DNA from: Parafannyhessea umbonata
GTDB taxonomy: Bacteria > Actinomycetota > Coriobacteriia > Coriobacteriales > Atopobiaceae
Assembly: GCF_012844235.1 (NCBI RefSeq)
Contig: NZ_JABAGR010000002.1
Span: 62,001-126,000 of the forward strand
Direction: 5' to 3'
DNA: 64,000 bases
The notes under the pieces: model-generated
The model's input: only the letters and a program-made list of their open reading frames with translations
The model's database searches: none
Told to the model about the DNA's origin: nothing
Position numbers and translations under genes: made by a program
Part shown: piece by piece, positions 16,247-25,009 of the stretch
Numbering within the stretch: the first letter of the stretch is position 1
How the letters are laid out: each line of letters starts with the position of its first letter

Positions 16247-17677
16247 ATGCCTGACGACAAGCTCAAGCAGGAGGTCGACGCCTACGTCGACGAGATATGG
16301 GAGGACGCGGTCGGGGACATCCGCACGCTGGTGAGGATTCGCTCCGTTCGAGACCCCAAGACGGCGGGCCCGGGCATGCCCTGGGGCAAGGGGAGCCACG
16401 ATGCGCTTGTGGCGGCGCTCGGCATCGCACGGAGGCTGGGGCTGGACGCCCACGAGTGCGACGGCTACATAGGCTACGCCGACCTTCCGGGTGCGTCGGA
16501 TCGCCAGATCGCGACCATCGCCCACACGGACGTCGTTCCCGAGGGTCTTGGATGGACGGTCGACCCGTTTGATGTGACGCGTCGCGAGGGCTATCTCATC
16601 GGCCGTGGCGTGCTGGACGACAAGGGCCCGTTCGTGCTTTCGCTCTATGCGGCCCACTTCTTCAAGCGCAAGGCGGAGGAGACCGGCAGCCCGCTGCCGT
16701 ACACCCTGCGCTGCCTCGTGGGCAACGAGGAGGAATGCGAGATGGGCGACCTCAAGTGGTACCTCGCCCATTACGAGGAGCCCGCGTTCGCGTTCACGCC
16801 CGACGCCGACTTCCCGCTCATCTGCGGGGAGAAGGGCGTCTTCCACGGTCACTTCACGAGCGGGGTCATCGCGGGCGACACCCCGGGCAGCCGCATCGTG
16901 GAGCTTGACGCCGGAACGGTCGCCAACGCGATCCCCGGCCAGGCGACCGCACTCGTGCGCGTTGCCGCGGGCGAGCTTCCCTCGGCAGACGGAATCGACG
17001 TCGAGCCGGCGGGCGAGGGGCTCGCAAGAGTCGTCGCGCACGGCATCGGCGGCCACGCGTCCCTGCCGGCGGGAACCGTTAACGCCATAGGCGTGCTCGT
17101 GGATTACCTCCTGGACCACGACGTCTGCTCCGAGCGCGAGCGTGCGTTCCTCTCGTTCGAGCACCTGCTGTGCGCCGCGTCCACGGACGGATCCTCTGTG
17201 GGCATTGCGTCTGCGGACGAGAAGTTCGGCCCCCTTACCTGCATCGGGGGAACGGTGCGCACCGAGGGAGGCCGCTTCGTGCAGACGGTCGACTCGCGCT
17301 ATCCCACCTCGACCATGGACGAAGAGATTGCCTGCGCGCTCGCGACGCTCGGCGAGGAGCATGGCCTTGCGTTCGACGTGGACGGCGTGAAGGTCCCGTT
17401 CTACATCGAGCCCACGTCGCCCGAGATCAGGACGCTGCTCGACACGTACCACGAGTACACGGGCAGGCCGGCGGAGGCGATGGTCATCGGCGGCGGCACG
17501 TACGCGCGCAACTTCAGCCGCGCCTGCGCCTTTGGCCCGAACGACCCGGAGGCGAAGCTGCCGGCGTGGGTCGGGCCGGAGCATGGTCCCGACGAGGGCA
17601 TCGCGGAGGAGACGCTGCGGCGGGCGCTCAAGATCTACATCGTGTCCATCGCGCGCCTCATGAGGCTCGAGCTCTAG
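16247..17677 (+). CDS. pepV: M20 family dipeptidase (PepV-like), copy 1
   Basis: A 476-residue zinc peptidase of the PepV/carnosinase branch of M20 that likely cleaves dipeptides in the cytoplasm. The metal-site motifs are intact: IAHTDVVPEG (His ligand, D nearby), GRGVLDDKGP (bridging Asp), GNEEECEMGD (catalytic Glu pair), PDADFPLI (Asp ligand) and a His in the C-terminal part (GPEHGPDEG). The lid domain insertion lies about 180-340. The ATG at 16247 follows GGAGG at 16238-16242. A paralogue with the same motifs and the same IYIVSIARLMRLE ending lies at 20287. Substrate preference is unknown. Confidence 0.9.
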   Translation: MPDDKLKQEVDAYVDEIWEDAVGDIRTLVRIRSVRDPKTAGPGMPWGKGSHDALVAALGIARRLGLDAHECDGYIGYADLPGASDRQIATIAHTDVVPEGLGWTVDPFDVTRREGYLIGRGVLDDKGPFVLSLYAAHFFKRKAEETGSPLPYTLRCLVGNEEECEMGDLKWYLAHYEEPAFAFTPDADFPLICGEKGVFHGHFTSGVIAGDTPGSRIVELDAGTVANAIPGQATALVRVAAGELPSADGIDVEPAGEGLARVVAHGIGGHASLPAGTVNAIGVLVDYLLDHDVCSERERAFLSFEHLLCAASTDGSSVGIASADEKFGPLTCIGGTVRTEGGRFVQTVDSRYPTSTMDEEIACALATLGEEHGLAFDVDGVKVPFYIEPTSPEIRTLLDTYHEYTGRPAEAMVIGGGTYARNFSRACAFGPNDPEAKLPAWVGPEHGPDEGIAEETLRRALKIYIVSIARLMRLEL

Positions 17678-17728
17678 GCCGGGCGCGCCGCTCGCGTGCG
17701 GCACCTGGGCCCGGCGTCGCCGGCGCCC

Positions 17729-18466
17729 CTACAGCGCTATGTCGCGCCAGTCGTCCAGGAAGAGGTCCGCGACCGTGCGGACCTCTTCCACGTCCTGCGT
17801 CGGGTCGTTCGAGCGTACGCCGCACGTGAGCATGCCGGCGCCACGCGCGGACCGTATGCCTACGGCGAGGTCCTCGAACACGATGCAGTCCCCGGGCGCG
17901 GCGCCCAGGCGTCGCGCCGCCTCCAGGTAGATGTCCGGCTTGCTCTTTGGCACGGGCACGTCCTTGCCGTGGACCCTCGTCTCGAAGAGTGCGTCCATGT
18001 CGATGCCACGCATGGAGTCCAGCACGTCCGGGTCGTTCGTCGTCGCGAGCGCGACGGAAACGCCCCGCCCGCGCAGCGCGCGGATGTAGGCCTCGGCGCC
18101 GGGGCGCAGCTGGGCCTCGTCCCTGTAGAGCGCGCGTCCCATGGCGTTCCACTCGTCGCAGATGTCTTCAACGGACTCGCGCAGGCCAAAGCGCTCGATG
18201 GTGTAGCGCGCGCCGGCCTCGAAGCCCAGCACGGACAGCGTGCGCGCGTAGTCCGGCGGAACCTGGAGGCCGCGTGACCCCAAGAACGCCTCGTCCACCT
18301 TGCGCCACAGGGCCGCGGTATCGGATATCGTCCCGTCGAAGTCGAATATCGCGGCACCAAAGCGCGGCGGCCACAGCGCCGCGGGGGCCCTTCCCGCAAG
18401 CCACGGCGCCCTCTTGGCCCCCGGGTTCTCGGTCCTTCTCGACGCGTCGTGTTGGGATGGGTCCAT
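17729..18466 (-). CDS. HAD superfamily phosphatase (subfamily IA)
   Basis: A 245-residue haloacid dehalogenase-fold hydrolase of the beta-phosphoglucomutase/phosphatase group. The four motifs are present: FDFDGTISDT (nucleophile Asp and general acid), ATTN, KSKP (Lys) and CIVFEDLAVGIRSARGAG (metal-binding acids). A helical cap of about 70 residues follows motif I. The ATG at 18466 has a well-spaced GGAGG (complement of 18472-18476). The 45 residues before motif I are Arg/Pro-rich and look disordered. The gene is convergent with the dipeptidase and divergent from the transporter. The substrate cannot be assigned. Confidence 0.85.
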   Translation of the reverse strand: MDPSQHDASRRTENPGAKRAPWLAGRAPAALWPPRFGAAIFDFDGTISDTAALWRKVDEAFLGSRGLQVPPDYARTLSVLGFEAGARYTIERFGLRESVEDICDEWNAMGRALYRDEAQLRPGAEAYIRALRGRGVSVALATTNDPDVLDSMRGIDMDALFETRVHGKDVPVPKSKPDIYLEAARRLGAAPGDCIVFEDLAVGIRSARGAGMLTCGVRSNDPTQDVEEVRTVADLFLDDWRDIAL

Positions 18467-18554
18467 GGGAGCCTCCGTCGCCTGGTGTATGGGTGGAGCG
18501 TGTGGGCGGTCCGCGTGCCGTGCGCGAGCGGGCGCGTGCGCGACCGCCGTGAGA

Positions 18555-18560
18555 TATGCT
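18555..18560 (+). promoter_or_regulatory. Putative -10 element of the YhhQ transporter transcript
   Basis: TATGCT lies about 95 bases before the ATG, placing the riboswitch candidate at 18598-18647 inside the leader. Confidence 0.35.
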
Positions 18561-18597
18561 AGTCTATCGTGCGTCCTATGCGGGTGCAAACGCCCGC

Positions 18598-18647
18598 CGA
18601 GCAGTTCGGTTCCTAAATCCTGCTCGCTAAACCTAAAACCAAAGGAG
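18598..18647 (+). ncRNA. Probable preQ1 riboswitch (type I-like H-type pseudoknot)
   Basis: CGAGCAG (18598-18604) pairs with CTGCTCG (18620-18626) around a 15-base loop, TTCGGTTCCTAAATC. An A-rich tail leads into the SD AAAGGAG (18641-18647), eight bases before the ATG. Loop TCCT (18611-18614) can pair with AGGA (18643-18646), forming an H-type pseudoknot that would hide the SD. Hairpin, A-rich third loop and SD sequestration are the architecture of translational preQ1-I switches. The downstream gene is a queuosine-precursor transporter family member, which fits. I have not tested it against a covariance model. Confidence 0.55.
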
Positions 18648-18655
18648 ACAATCGC

Positions 18656-19426
18656 ATGCTCAGGGACTTTCTCAGGGATTATCGGCTGCTGCTGCGCAAC
18701 GTGCCCAGCACAAACGTCACGCTCTTCGTGCTGAGCGTCGTCCTCATGAACCTGCTGGCCAACAAGGAGCTCGTCTCGCTTCCGTACCTTGCGCTCGACT
18801 GCGGCATCACGCTCAGCTGGGTCTCGTTCCTCTGCATGGACATGATCACCAAACGCTTCGGGGCGAAGGCCTCCATCAAGATTTCCGTGTTCGCGCTCGC
18901 GTGCAACCTCGCGGTCGTCGCGCTGCTGTGGCTCGTCAGCCTCGCGCCCGGTCACTGGGGCGCGTACTACTCCTCCGGGCTCGCTCCCGTGGACGCGGGC
19001 CTCAACGCCACGTTCGGCGGCAGCTGGTACGTGGTCCTTGGCAGCTCGATATCCATGCTCCTCTCGTCCGTCACGAACTCCCTGCTCAACCAGTTCATCG
19101 GCGGCAAGTTCGCGAAGGACAGCTTTGGTACGTTCGCCGTGCGCTCCTACGCCTCCACCCTCGTGGGCCAGCTCGTAGACAACCTCACGTTCGCCGTCAT
19201 CGTCAGCCACACGTTCTTCGGCTGGACGTGGGCGCAGGTGCTCGGCTGCTCCGTCACCGGCGCCCTCGTCGAGCTGCTGTGCGAGGTCGTGCTCAGCCCC
19301 ATCGGGTTCCGCGTCGTGCGCCAGTGGGAGCGCGACGGCGTCGGCCAGGCGTACCTCGACGCGCAGGGCGAGAAGGACGCGGCCCCGGCGGCCGTGGCGG
19401 ACGCCACCGTCGCGAGGGAGGCGTAG
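18656..19426 (+). CDS. yhhQ: VUT/YhhQ family transporter (queuosine precursor uptake)
   Basis: A 256-residue integral membrane protein with about six hydrophobic segments (near 20-40, 45-65, 78-100, 125-145, 165-190 and 195-215). It carries the family signature MDMITKRFGAKASIK, equivalent to the aDxxxErfG motif of YhhQ/COG1738. These proteins take up preQ0, preQ1 or queuine for the tRNA modification queuosine. The probable preQ1 switch in the leader supports that role. A charged Ala-rich tail of about 30 residues ends the protein. The next gene starts two bases after the stop and is probably cotranscribed. Confidence 0.8.
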   Translation: MLRDFLRDYRLLLRNVPSTNVTLFVLSVVLMNLLANKELVSLPYLALDCGITLSWVSFLCMDMITKRFGAKASIKISVFALACNLAVVALLWLVSLAPGHWGAYYSSGLAPVDAGLNATFGGSWYVVLGSSISMLLSSVTNSLLNQFIGGKFAKDSFGTFAVRSYASTLVGQLVDNLTFAVIVSHTFFGWTWAQVLGCSVTGALVELLCEVVLSPIGFRVVRQWERDGVGQAYLDAQGEKDAAPAAVADATVAREA

Positions 19427-19428
19427 CC

Positions 19429-20151
19429 GTGGGCGCGCGGGACGGGCGGCAGCCCATGGACGTGCTCGTGACCGGTGCCTCCGGCGGCATCGGTCGCGCG
19501 GTCTCGGAGCTCTTCCTCGAGTGCGGGCACCGCGTGGACGGCCTCGACGTCGTGCCGGCGACGGTGGAGCACGCCCGCTATCGCCACCACATCGCGGACG
19601 TGCGCGACGCCGCGTCGCTTCCCGACCTGTCCCCGCAGGTCATCGTCACGTGCGCCGGCGTCCAGGACACCCCGGACGACATAGACGTCAACCTCAAGGG
19701 TGCGATCAACGTGTGCGAGCGCTACGCGTTTCAGAGCGTCTCGCGCCCGCGCGAGCGGGTGCGCTCCGTGGTGAACGTCGGGTCGTCGTCCGGTCATAAC
19801 GGCTCGGAGTTCCCGCACTATGCCGCTAGCAAGGGCGGCATCATCGCGTACACCAAGAACCTGGCGCTGCGCCTGGCGCCGCAGGCCATCGCAAACAGCG
19901 TCGACCCCGGCGGCGTCCTCACGGATCTCAACCGTCCCGTGATGGACGACCCGGAGCTCTGGGGCAAGATCATGGCGCTCACGCCGCTGCGCCGCTGGGC
20001 CACCCCGCGCGAGATCGCGGAGTGGGTGTACTTCGTGGGCGTGACCAACCGCTTCATGACGGGGCAGAGCCTCCTCGTCGACGGGGGAGAGGCGGGCAAC
20101 GCCCAGTTCGTGTGGCCGGACGTCGAGGTTGGGCACAAGCCGACCGAGTGA
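19429..20151 (+). CDS. Short-chain dehydrogenase/reductase (SDR)
   Basis: A 240-residue classical SDR that oxidises or reduces an alcohol/ketone with NAD(P). TGASGGIGRA is the cofactor-binding glycine motif. The catalytic set is Ser in NVGSSSG and Y-x3-K in HYAASKGG; a PGG segment and the VDGGEAG tail typical of the family are present. NAG is replaced by TCAGV. The GTG at 19429 is chosen for its GGGAGG (19415-19420) and tight coupling to the transporter gene; an ATG at 19456 is the alternative. The substrate is unknown. Linkage to the transporter may be only operonic. Confidence 0.85.
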   Translation: MGARDGRQPMDVLVTGASGGIGRAVSELFLECGHRVDGLDVVPATVEHARYRHHIADVRDAASLPDLSPQVIVTCAGVQDTPDDIDVNLKGAINVCERYAFQSVSRPRERVRSVVNVGSSSGHNGSEFPHYAASKGGIIAYTKNLALRLAPQAIANSVDPGGVLTDLNRPVMDDPELWGKIMALTPLRRWATPREIAEWVYFVGVTNRFMTGQSLLVDGGEAGNAQFVWPDVEVGHKPTE

Positions 20152-20286
20152 TAGCGCCGGCCTCGTGCCCGTCGTTCCGCGCGCGCGTCCGCCCGCGCCG
20201 CCCGCGGAAGACGCGTCCGTGATTGTTGCCAGCCTGTTACACTGGGTGGGTATTGGATACGGCAACACATATATGCGGAGGTTTCC

Positions 20287-21699
20287 ATGACGGACGAGGA
20301 GCTCAAGCAACGCGCGAGTGAGTTTGTCGAGAAGAACTGGGAGGACGTCGTCGCGGACATCGACTCCCTGGTGCGGATCAACTCGGTCGAGGACCTCGAC
20401 CACGCCGAGCCCGGCAAGCCGTACGGCCCCGCGCCGTTCGAGGCGCTCGACACCGCCGTGAAGATCGCGGCGCGCCTGGGGCTCGACGCCCACAACTGCG
20501 ACGGCCACATCGGCTACGCGGACGTCCCCGGCGCGTCCCCCAAGCAGATCGCGACCATCGGCCACACGGACATCGTCCCTGCCGGCACCGGCTGGACGTT
20601 CGAGCCGTTCAAGGTGACCCGCAAGGATGGCTACCTCATCGGCCGCGGCGTGCTCGACGACAAGGGCCCCACGACCCTCTCGCTCTACGCGGCGAAGTTC
20701 TTCGCGGACCTCGCGCGCGAGACGGGCGAGCGGCTTCCGTACACGCTGCGCTGCATCGTCGGCAACAACGAGGAGACCGAGATGGCCGACGTCGAGTGGT
20801 ACCTCGACAACTTCGACCAGCCCGAGTTCCTGTTCTCACCGGACGCGGACTTTCCGCTCATCTACGGCGAGAAGGGCGGCTGGTCCGCGACCGTCACCTC
20901 CAAGCCCGTCTCGGACGTGATCGTGGACTTCCAGGGTGGCACCGTCGGCAACGCCGTCGCTGGCGAGGCCACGGCCGTCGTGCGTGCGGACGCGTCCAAG
21001 CTCCAGTCCGCCGACCGCATAGACGTCGAGAGCGCGGGGGAGGGGCTGGCGCGCCTCACGGCCCACGGCATCGGCGCCCACGCGTCCACGCCACAGGGCT
21101 CGATCAACGCCATCGGTCTTCTCGTCGACTACCTGCTGCAGAACGACCTGTGCTCCGCGGGCGAGAAGGACTTCCTCCAGTTCGAGAGGCTGGTCTTTGG
21201 CTCCACGGACGGCTCTACTTTGGGCATCGCGTGCCAGGACGAGTACTTCGACCCCCTGACGTGCATCGGCGGCACCATCGCCACCAAGGACGGCCGCTTC
21301 GAGCAGACGCTCGACAGCCGCTACCCCACGAACATCACCGGCGAGGAGATTACGCGTCGCGTGGGGGCGCTCGCGGCCGAGCACGGCTGCACCATACATG
21401 TAGACCTCGACATGGTGCCGTTCCTCACCGACCCGGACACGCCTGCCATGCAGACGCTCGTGAGGACGTACAACGAGTACACGGGCCGCGACGCGAAGGG
21501 CTTCTGCATCGGCGGCGGCACGTACGCGCGCCACTTCAAGGCCGGAGGCTCCTTCGGCCCGAACGACCCGGCGTTCCCCATGCCCGACTGGGTGGGCGCC
21601 GAGCACTCCGCGGACGAGGGCTTCAGCGAGGAGCAGCTCAAGCGCGCGCTGCAGATCTACATCGTGTCCATCGCGCGCCTCATGAGGCTCGAGTTCTAG
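20287..21699 (+). CDS. pepV: M20 family dipeptidase (PepV-like), copy 2
   Basis: A 470-residue paralogue of the dipeptidase at 16247, with the same zinc and catalytic motifs: IGHTDIVPAG, GRGVLDDKGP, GNNEETEMAD and PDADFPLIYGEKGG. The ATG at 20287 follows GGAGG (20277-20281). Much of the sequence aligns with copy 1 without gaps, including the end IYIVSIARLMRLEF, so the two come from a duplication. The catalytic segment differs slightly (GNNEETE against GNEEECE). A gap of 135 bases precedes it, and GTTGCC/GGCAAC arms (20225-20266) occur there without an evident role. Confidence 0.9.
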   Translation: MTDEELKQRASEFVEKNWEDVVADIDSLVRINSVEDLDHAEPGKPYGPAPFEALDTAVKIAARLGLDAHNCDGHIGYADVPGASPKQIATIGHTDIVPAGTGWTFEPFKVTRKDGYLIGRGVLDDKGPTTLSLYAAKFFADLARETGERLPYTLRCIVGNNEETEMADVEWYLDNFDQPEFLFSPDADFPLIYGEKGGWSATVTSKPVSDVIVDFQGGTVGNAVAGEATAVVRADASKLQSADRIDVESAGEGLARLTAHGIGAHASTPQGSINAIGLLVDYLLQNDLCSAGEKDFLQFERLVFGSTDGSTLGIACQDEYFDPLTCIGGTIATKDGRFEQTLDSRYPTNITGEEITRRVGALAAEHGCTIHVDLDMVPFLTDPDTPAMQTLVRTYNEYTGRDAKGFCIGGGTYARHFKAGGSFGPNDPAFPMPDWVGAEHSADEGFSEEQLKRALQIYIVSIARLMRLEF

Positions 21700-21830
21700 G
21701 GGGCTCCCGCCTTCGGGCGATCCTTGCTCTGGGCACAACCGCGCCCCGGGCACCGTGCCAGACCGTGGCGCGCGTGTCCGGGGCGCTTTCCATTCGCGCT
21801 CTGCGTGGGTCCGTAAACCGGCGCGCGGCG

Positions 21831-24551
21831 CTACTGGTCGGGAACGCCCTCCATGGAGTCCAGCACCTGCAGTATCACGTCGTCCGGGTCGAACGCGGCG
21901 AGCACGCTCACGAAGTTTCGCGCCACGGGGTAGACCTCCGCGTCCATTGACGCGCGCGTGCACTCCAGGAACGTCTTCGACACCTCGTCCGTCGGCGCGA
22001 CGGGCACGCCGTGGTAGCCAAGCGTCGCCTCGACCTCCTGCTGCGACATGGGGCTCAGGGCAAGCCCGCCCCTCTCGCCCTGGGACTGCGCGGCAATGCC
22101 CGTCACCTCCATCACCACGACGGGCGTGATGGAGGGCATGAAGCTCATGGCGCTCTGGTAGCACGCCTGCGCGGCGAGCGTGTTGCCGCGGGCCATCTGG
22201 AACGACGCCATGCGATAGTAGCCGAGCCCTATGGCCTCGGGGTCGTGCGCGCCCCTCAGGAACTCCGTCAGGGTCGCCATGGCCTCGTCCGTGCGGCCCG
22301 CCTCCTCCAGGCAGCGCACCAGCTGCAGGTTCGCGTGCTTGTCCAGCGGCGCCATCTGGCGCAGCCGGCGCGCGTGGGCAAGCGCGGCGTGCGTCTGCCT
22401 CAGGGCGAGGCTCGCGACGGAGAGGTAGAAGTGCGCCGCAAAGTACGCGTCCGGCACCAGCAGAAGCGCTCGCCCGTCGTCCGCGTGCTGGCGGTTGTAC
22501 AGCGTGCGGTCCACGTAGCTCGCGAAGTAGCGCCACACCACGCCGCCCCCGTCCGAGAAGAGCCCGGCTGCGTCCACGGGGCTTACCACGGGCTCTAGCA
22601 CGTCCTTCGCCCCGGCGGCATCGTGCCTGGTGAGACAGTCCTTCGCGCGCTCGCACGCCCTGTCCAGCGCGTCGCCGCGCACGAACTCCTCGCCGATGTC
22701 CGTGGGGTCCGTACCCACGGTGCCGTCAATCATGCCCCTCACCAGGCGCTCCGCCGCGGAGCGCACCGTGGGGTCCGGGTCGTTGCCGGCAAGCTCCATC
22801 ACCATGCGCACGTTGCGCTGCGTCGCGTCGCGCTCCTCCGGTGGGCACAGGTTCAGCATGATGTCGCCCGCGATGAGGCTGCGCTTGTCCGCCTCCTCGA
22901 TCGCAAGGCCGCTCACGCTTGGGGCGCCCAGGGCGCGCGCGAGCCGCTTGGGAAGGCGACGGCTGGAAAGGCCGACGGGCATGTGGCGCCACGTGGGGCT
23001 GAAGCGGGGGTCGGAAAGGTCCACGGTCTGTTCCACGGGACGGAGGATGTCATTCTCGACGCGCATGTTGGGAACGAACGGCCTCATGGTGCGCGGGAGG
23101 TCGTCCACGTGGTTCAGGTCAAGCCGACCGAAGCGCCACCGGTCGAAGTCGACGCACAGGTAGCAGCGGTGCGCGTGGGCGTCGTCCACCGTGCCTATGA
23201 CCCAGGCGTGGCGGATCTTCCGCGAGGCGCGAAACGCCGTCGCCGCAAGCAGTATGGCCACGCGCTGGGCGTAGGCGGACGCCGCCTTGCGACGCATCTC
23301 GCGCGAGCTCTGCACCACGCCGAGCCCCGCGACGAACACGGATGAGGGAAACACGCGCTCCGGCGTCAGGTCCACGTGGAAGCCAACGTTGCCGTCGGCC
23401 ACGTTCACGCGAAAGTGCTGCTCAAGGCGGTATGGCAGCTGCATGTCCTCGATGGCGGCGGCGATCTTGCGCCGCACGGCCCACTCGCCGTCCGGGTCCT
23501 CGCCCTCCTCGGACTCCAGCGGCACGTCCAGCCCCGGCGACTGCGCGCACACCGACGTGGCGAGCCCCTGCGTCAGCTTGTAGCAGTCGGCCTCCGTAAC
23601 GTCGTGCGGGTCGTCGAAGTACGTGCACGCGTAGCGCATCGCGTTCAGCGCCGCCTCGATCTTCAGCACGCGCAGCCGTGCCAGGTACGAGAGCTCGCGC
23701 TGCTCAACGCGCACAAACAGCATCTGCGAGTGCGGCGAGCGCACCACGGACATGCGCGGCAGCTCCGTGTCGGTCGAGAAGAGCCCCGCCTCCACCAGCA
23801 TCCGCGCCACGAAGCGCTCAACGGGGGAGGGCGAGAGAATCGCGGCGTCCGGGGTCGCGGCACCGCCGGAGTCGCGCGTCGCGGGCACCAGCGGCGCGTC
23901 TCCGGGGAGACGGGCCGCGTCAAGCTCGCGTGCGGCGTCCTCGCCGTCGGTCTGGGCCATGCGGGTGCGGATGTCTCCCACCAGCAGTTTGAGCTCGGCA
24001 AGCGGGTCCGGGCTCTGCACGATGCGCTCGCTCACGGCGTCGTAGTCCAGCTGCGAGCGGGCGATGGCGGGCTCGTTGCCCGCGGCGGCGTCCGTGGTGG
24101 AGGCTTCCTCTGCCTGCGCGGCCTCTGCCGGTGCGGCGACGTCGTCGCGCTCGGCGGCGGGAGCGTGCGCCGGCCGTGCGCCCGCGGGCGCGGTCACGGC
24201 AAGCTCGGCCGTGGCCGCGCCGGGCTGCGGCTGCGCAGGCCCCTGGTGCGACGGGGCGGCCGCGGCGTCAGGCGCCCCGTCCTTCTCGCCCGGCGCCGCG
24301 TGGGCGCCTTGGGCTGCCGCATGCGGGGGAGTCGCCGCCTGCGCCTGGCCGCTGCGTGCCTGCCGGTCCTGTGCCGCAGACCTGGTGAACGCCAGGATCG
24401 TGCTTGCGCCAAGGGCCGCGACGCCCGCGGTGAGCGCCCAGCCAACGCTGTCCAGCGCGACGGACTGGTAGCAGCCAAGCGCCGCCACCAGGGCGAGCGC
24501 CCCTGCGCCCGGAAGGAGTATGTGCCGCGACGAGAATCTGTCGTGTGTCAT
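21831..24551 (-). CDS. Large membrane-anchored protein of unknown function
   Basis: I do not recognise this 906-residue protein. The start at 24551 (MTHDRFSS) has a weak SD; a GTG four codons upstream is possible. Two N-terminal hydrophobic segments (about 14-30 and 37-55) form a hairpin anchor. An Ala/Pro/Gln/Glu-rich low-complexity linker of about 110 residues follows (about 65-175). The remainder is a large soluble part. Residues about 250-600 look globular with no known motif. Residues about 640-830 contain helix pairs such as YFAAHFYLSVASLALRQTHA and RMASFQMARGNTLAAQACYQ that resemble TPR repeats. The gene stands alone between convergent PepV copy 2 and the hypAB pair. A scaffold or envelope-sensing role is possible but speculative. 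Confidence 0.75.
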   Translation of the reverse strand: MTHDRFSSRHILLPGAGALALVAALGCYQSVALDSVGWALTAGVAALGASTILAFTRSAAQDRQARSGQAQAATPPHAAAQGAHAAPGEKDGAPDAAAAPSHQGPAQPQPGAATAELAVTAPAGARPAHAPAAERDDVAAPAEAAQAEEASTTDAAAGNEPAIARSQLDYDAVSERIVQSPDPLAELKLLVGDIRTRMAQTDGEDAARELDAARLPGDAPLVPATRDSGGAATPDAAILSPSPVERFVARMLVEAGLFSTDTELPRMSVVRSPHSQMLFVRVEQRELSYLARLRVLKIEAALNAMRYACTYFDDPHDVTEADCYKLTQGLATSVCAQSPGLDVPLESEEGEDPDGEWAVRRKIAAAIEDMQLPYRLEQHFRVNVADGNVGFHVDLTPERVFPSSVFVAGLGVVQSSREMRRKAASAYAQRVAILLAATAFRASRKIRHAWVIGTVDDAHAHRCYLCVDFDRWRFGRLDLNHVDDLPRTMRPFVPNMRVENDILRPVEQTVDLSDPRFSPTWRHMPVGLSSRRLPKRLARALGAPSVSGLAIEEADKRSLIAGDIMLNLCPPEERDATQRNVRMVMELAGNDPDPTVRSAAERLVRGMIDGTVGTDPTDIGEEFVRGDALDRACERAKDCLTRHDAAGAKDVLEPVVSPVDAAGLFSDGGGVVWRYFASYVDRTLYNRQHADDGRALLLVPDAYFAAHFYLSVASLALRQTHAALAHARRLRQMAPLDKHANLQLVRCLEEAGRTDEAMATLTEFLRGAHDPEAIGLGYYRMASFQMARGNTLAAQACYQSAMSFMPSITPVVVMEVTGIAAQSQGERGGLALSPMSQQEVEATLGYHGVPVAPTDEVSKTFLECTRASMDAEVYPVARNFVSVLAAFDPDDVILQVLDSMEGVPDQ

Positions 24552-24661
24552 GCCGTGAACCACCTAAGTGCCATGGGTTAGGGGGCGAAGCGCCGCCCCC
24601 ATAAGTGTCTTTCGTTTCTCATACCCAATCGCACGGCCGTCTACCAGTGCGTTACCAGTCT

Positions 24662-25006
24662 CTAACAGCCCTCTATCTGCTTGATCTCGCACTCGTTGCC
24701 CCGCAGGAGCACCGTCTGGTCGCTTCCGCAGTGCGGGCACGTGCGACCGTAGCGCACCGTTTCGTACGTGTGGCCGCACGCGTTGCATACGGTGACGGCC
24801 TTGATCTGCTCGACCTGCAGCGTGGAGTCGCGCAGCAGGTCGCTCTTCTGCTGCGCCCACTTCCAGCAGTCCACGAAGTAGTCCTCCAGTATGCCGGAGA
24901 CCTCGCCCAGACACATGGTGACGGAGCTGATGCGCGAAAGCTCGTTCTCGCGGGCAACGTCCTCGATCGTGTCCATCGCCGCGAACACCACTCCCAGCTC
25001 GTGCAT
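24662..25006 (-). CDS. hypA: Hydrogenase/urease nickel insertion protein HypA
   Basis: A 114-residue nickel metallochaperone that works with HypB to load nickel into [NiFe]-hydrogenase, or in some bacteria urease. The invariant MHE start provides His2 for nickel. The zinc site is Cys74, Cys77, Cys90 and Cys93 (CNAC ... CPHC). The sequence GEVSGILEDYF is typical of the family. It lies three bases after hypB on the same strand. No hydrogenase or urease structural genes are in the window. Confidence 0.95.
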   Translation of the reverse strand: MHELGVVFAAMDTIEDVARENELSRISSVTMCLGEVSGILEDYFVDCWKWAQQKSDLLRDSTLQVEQIKAVTVCNACGHTYETVRYGRTCPHCGSDQTVLLRGNECEIKQIEGC

Positions 25007-25009
25007 GCG

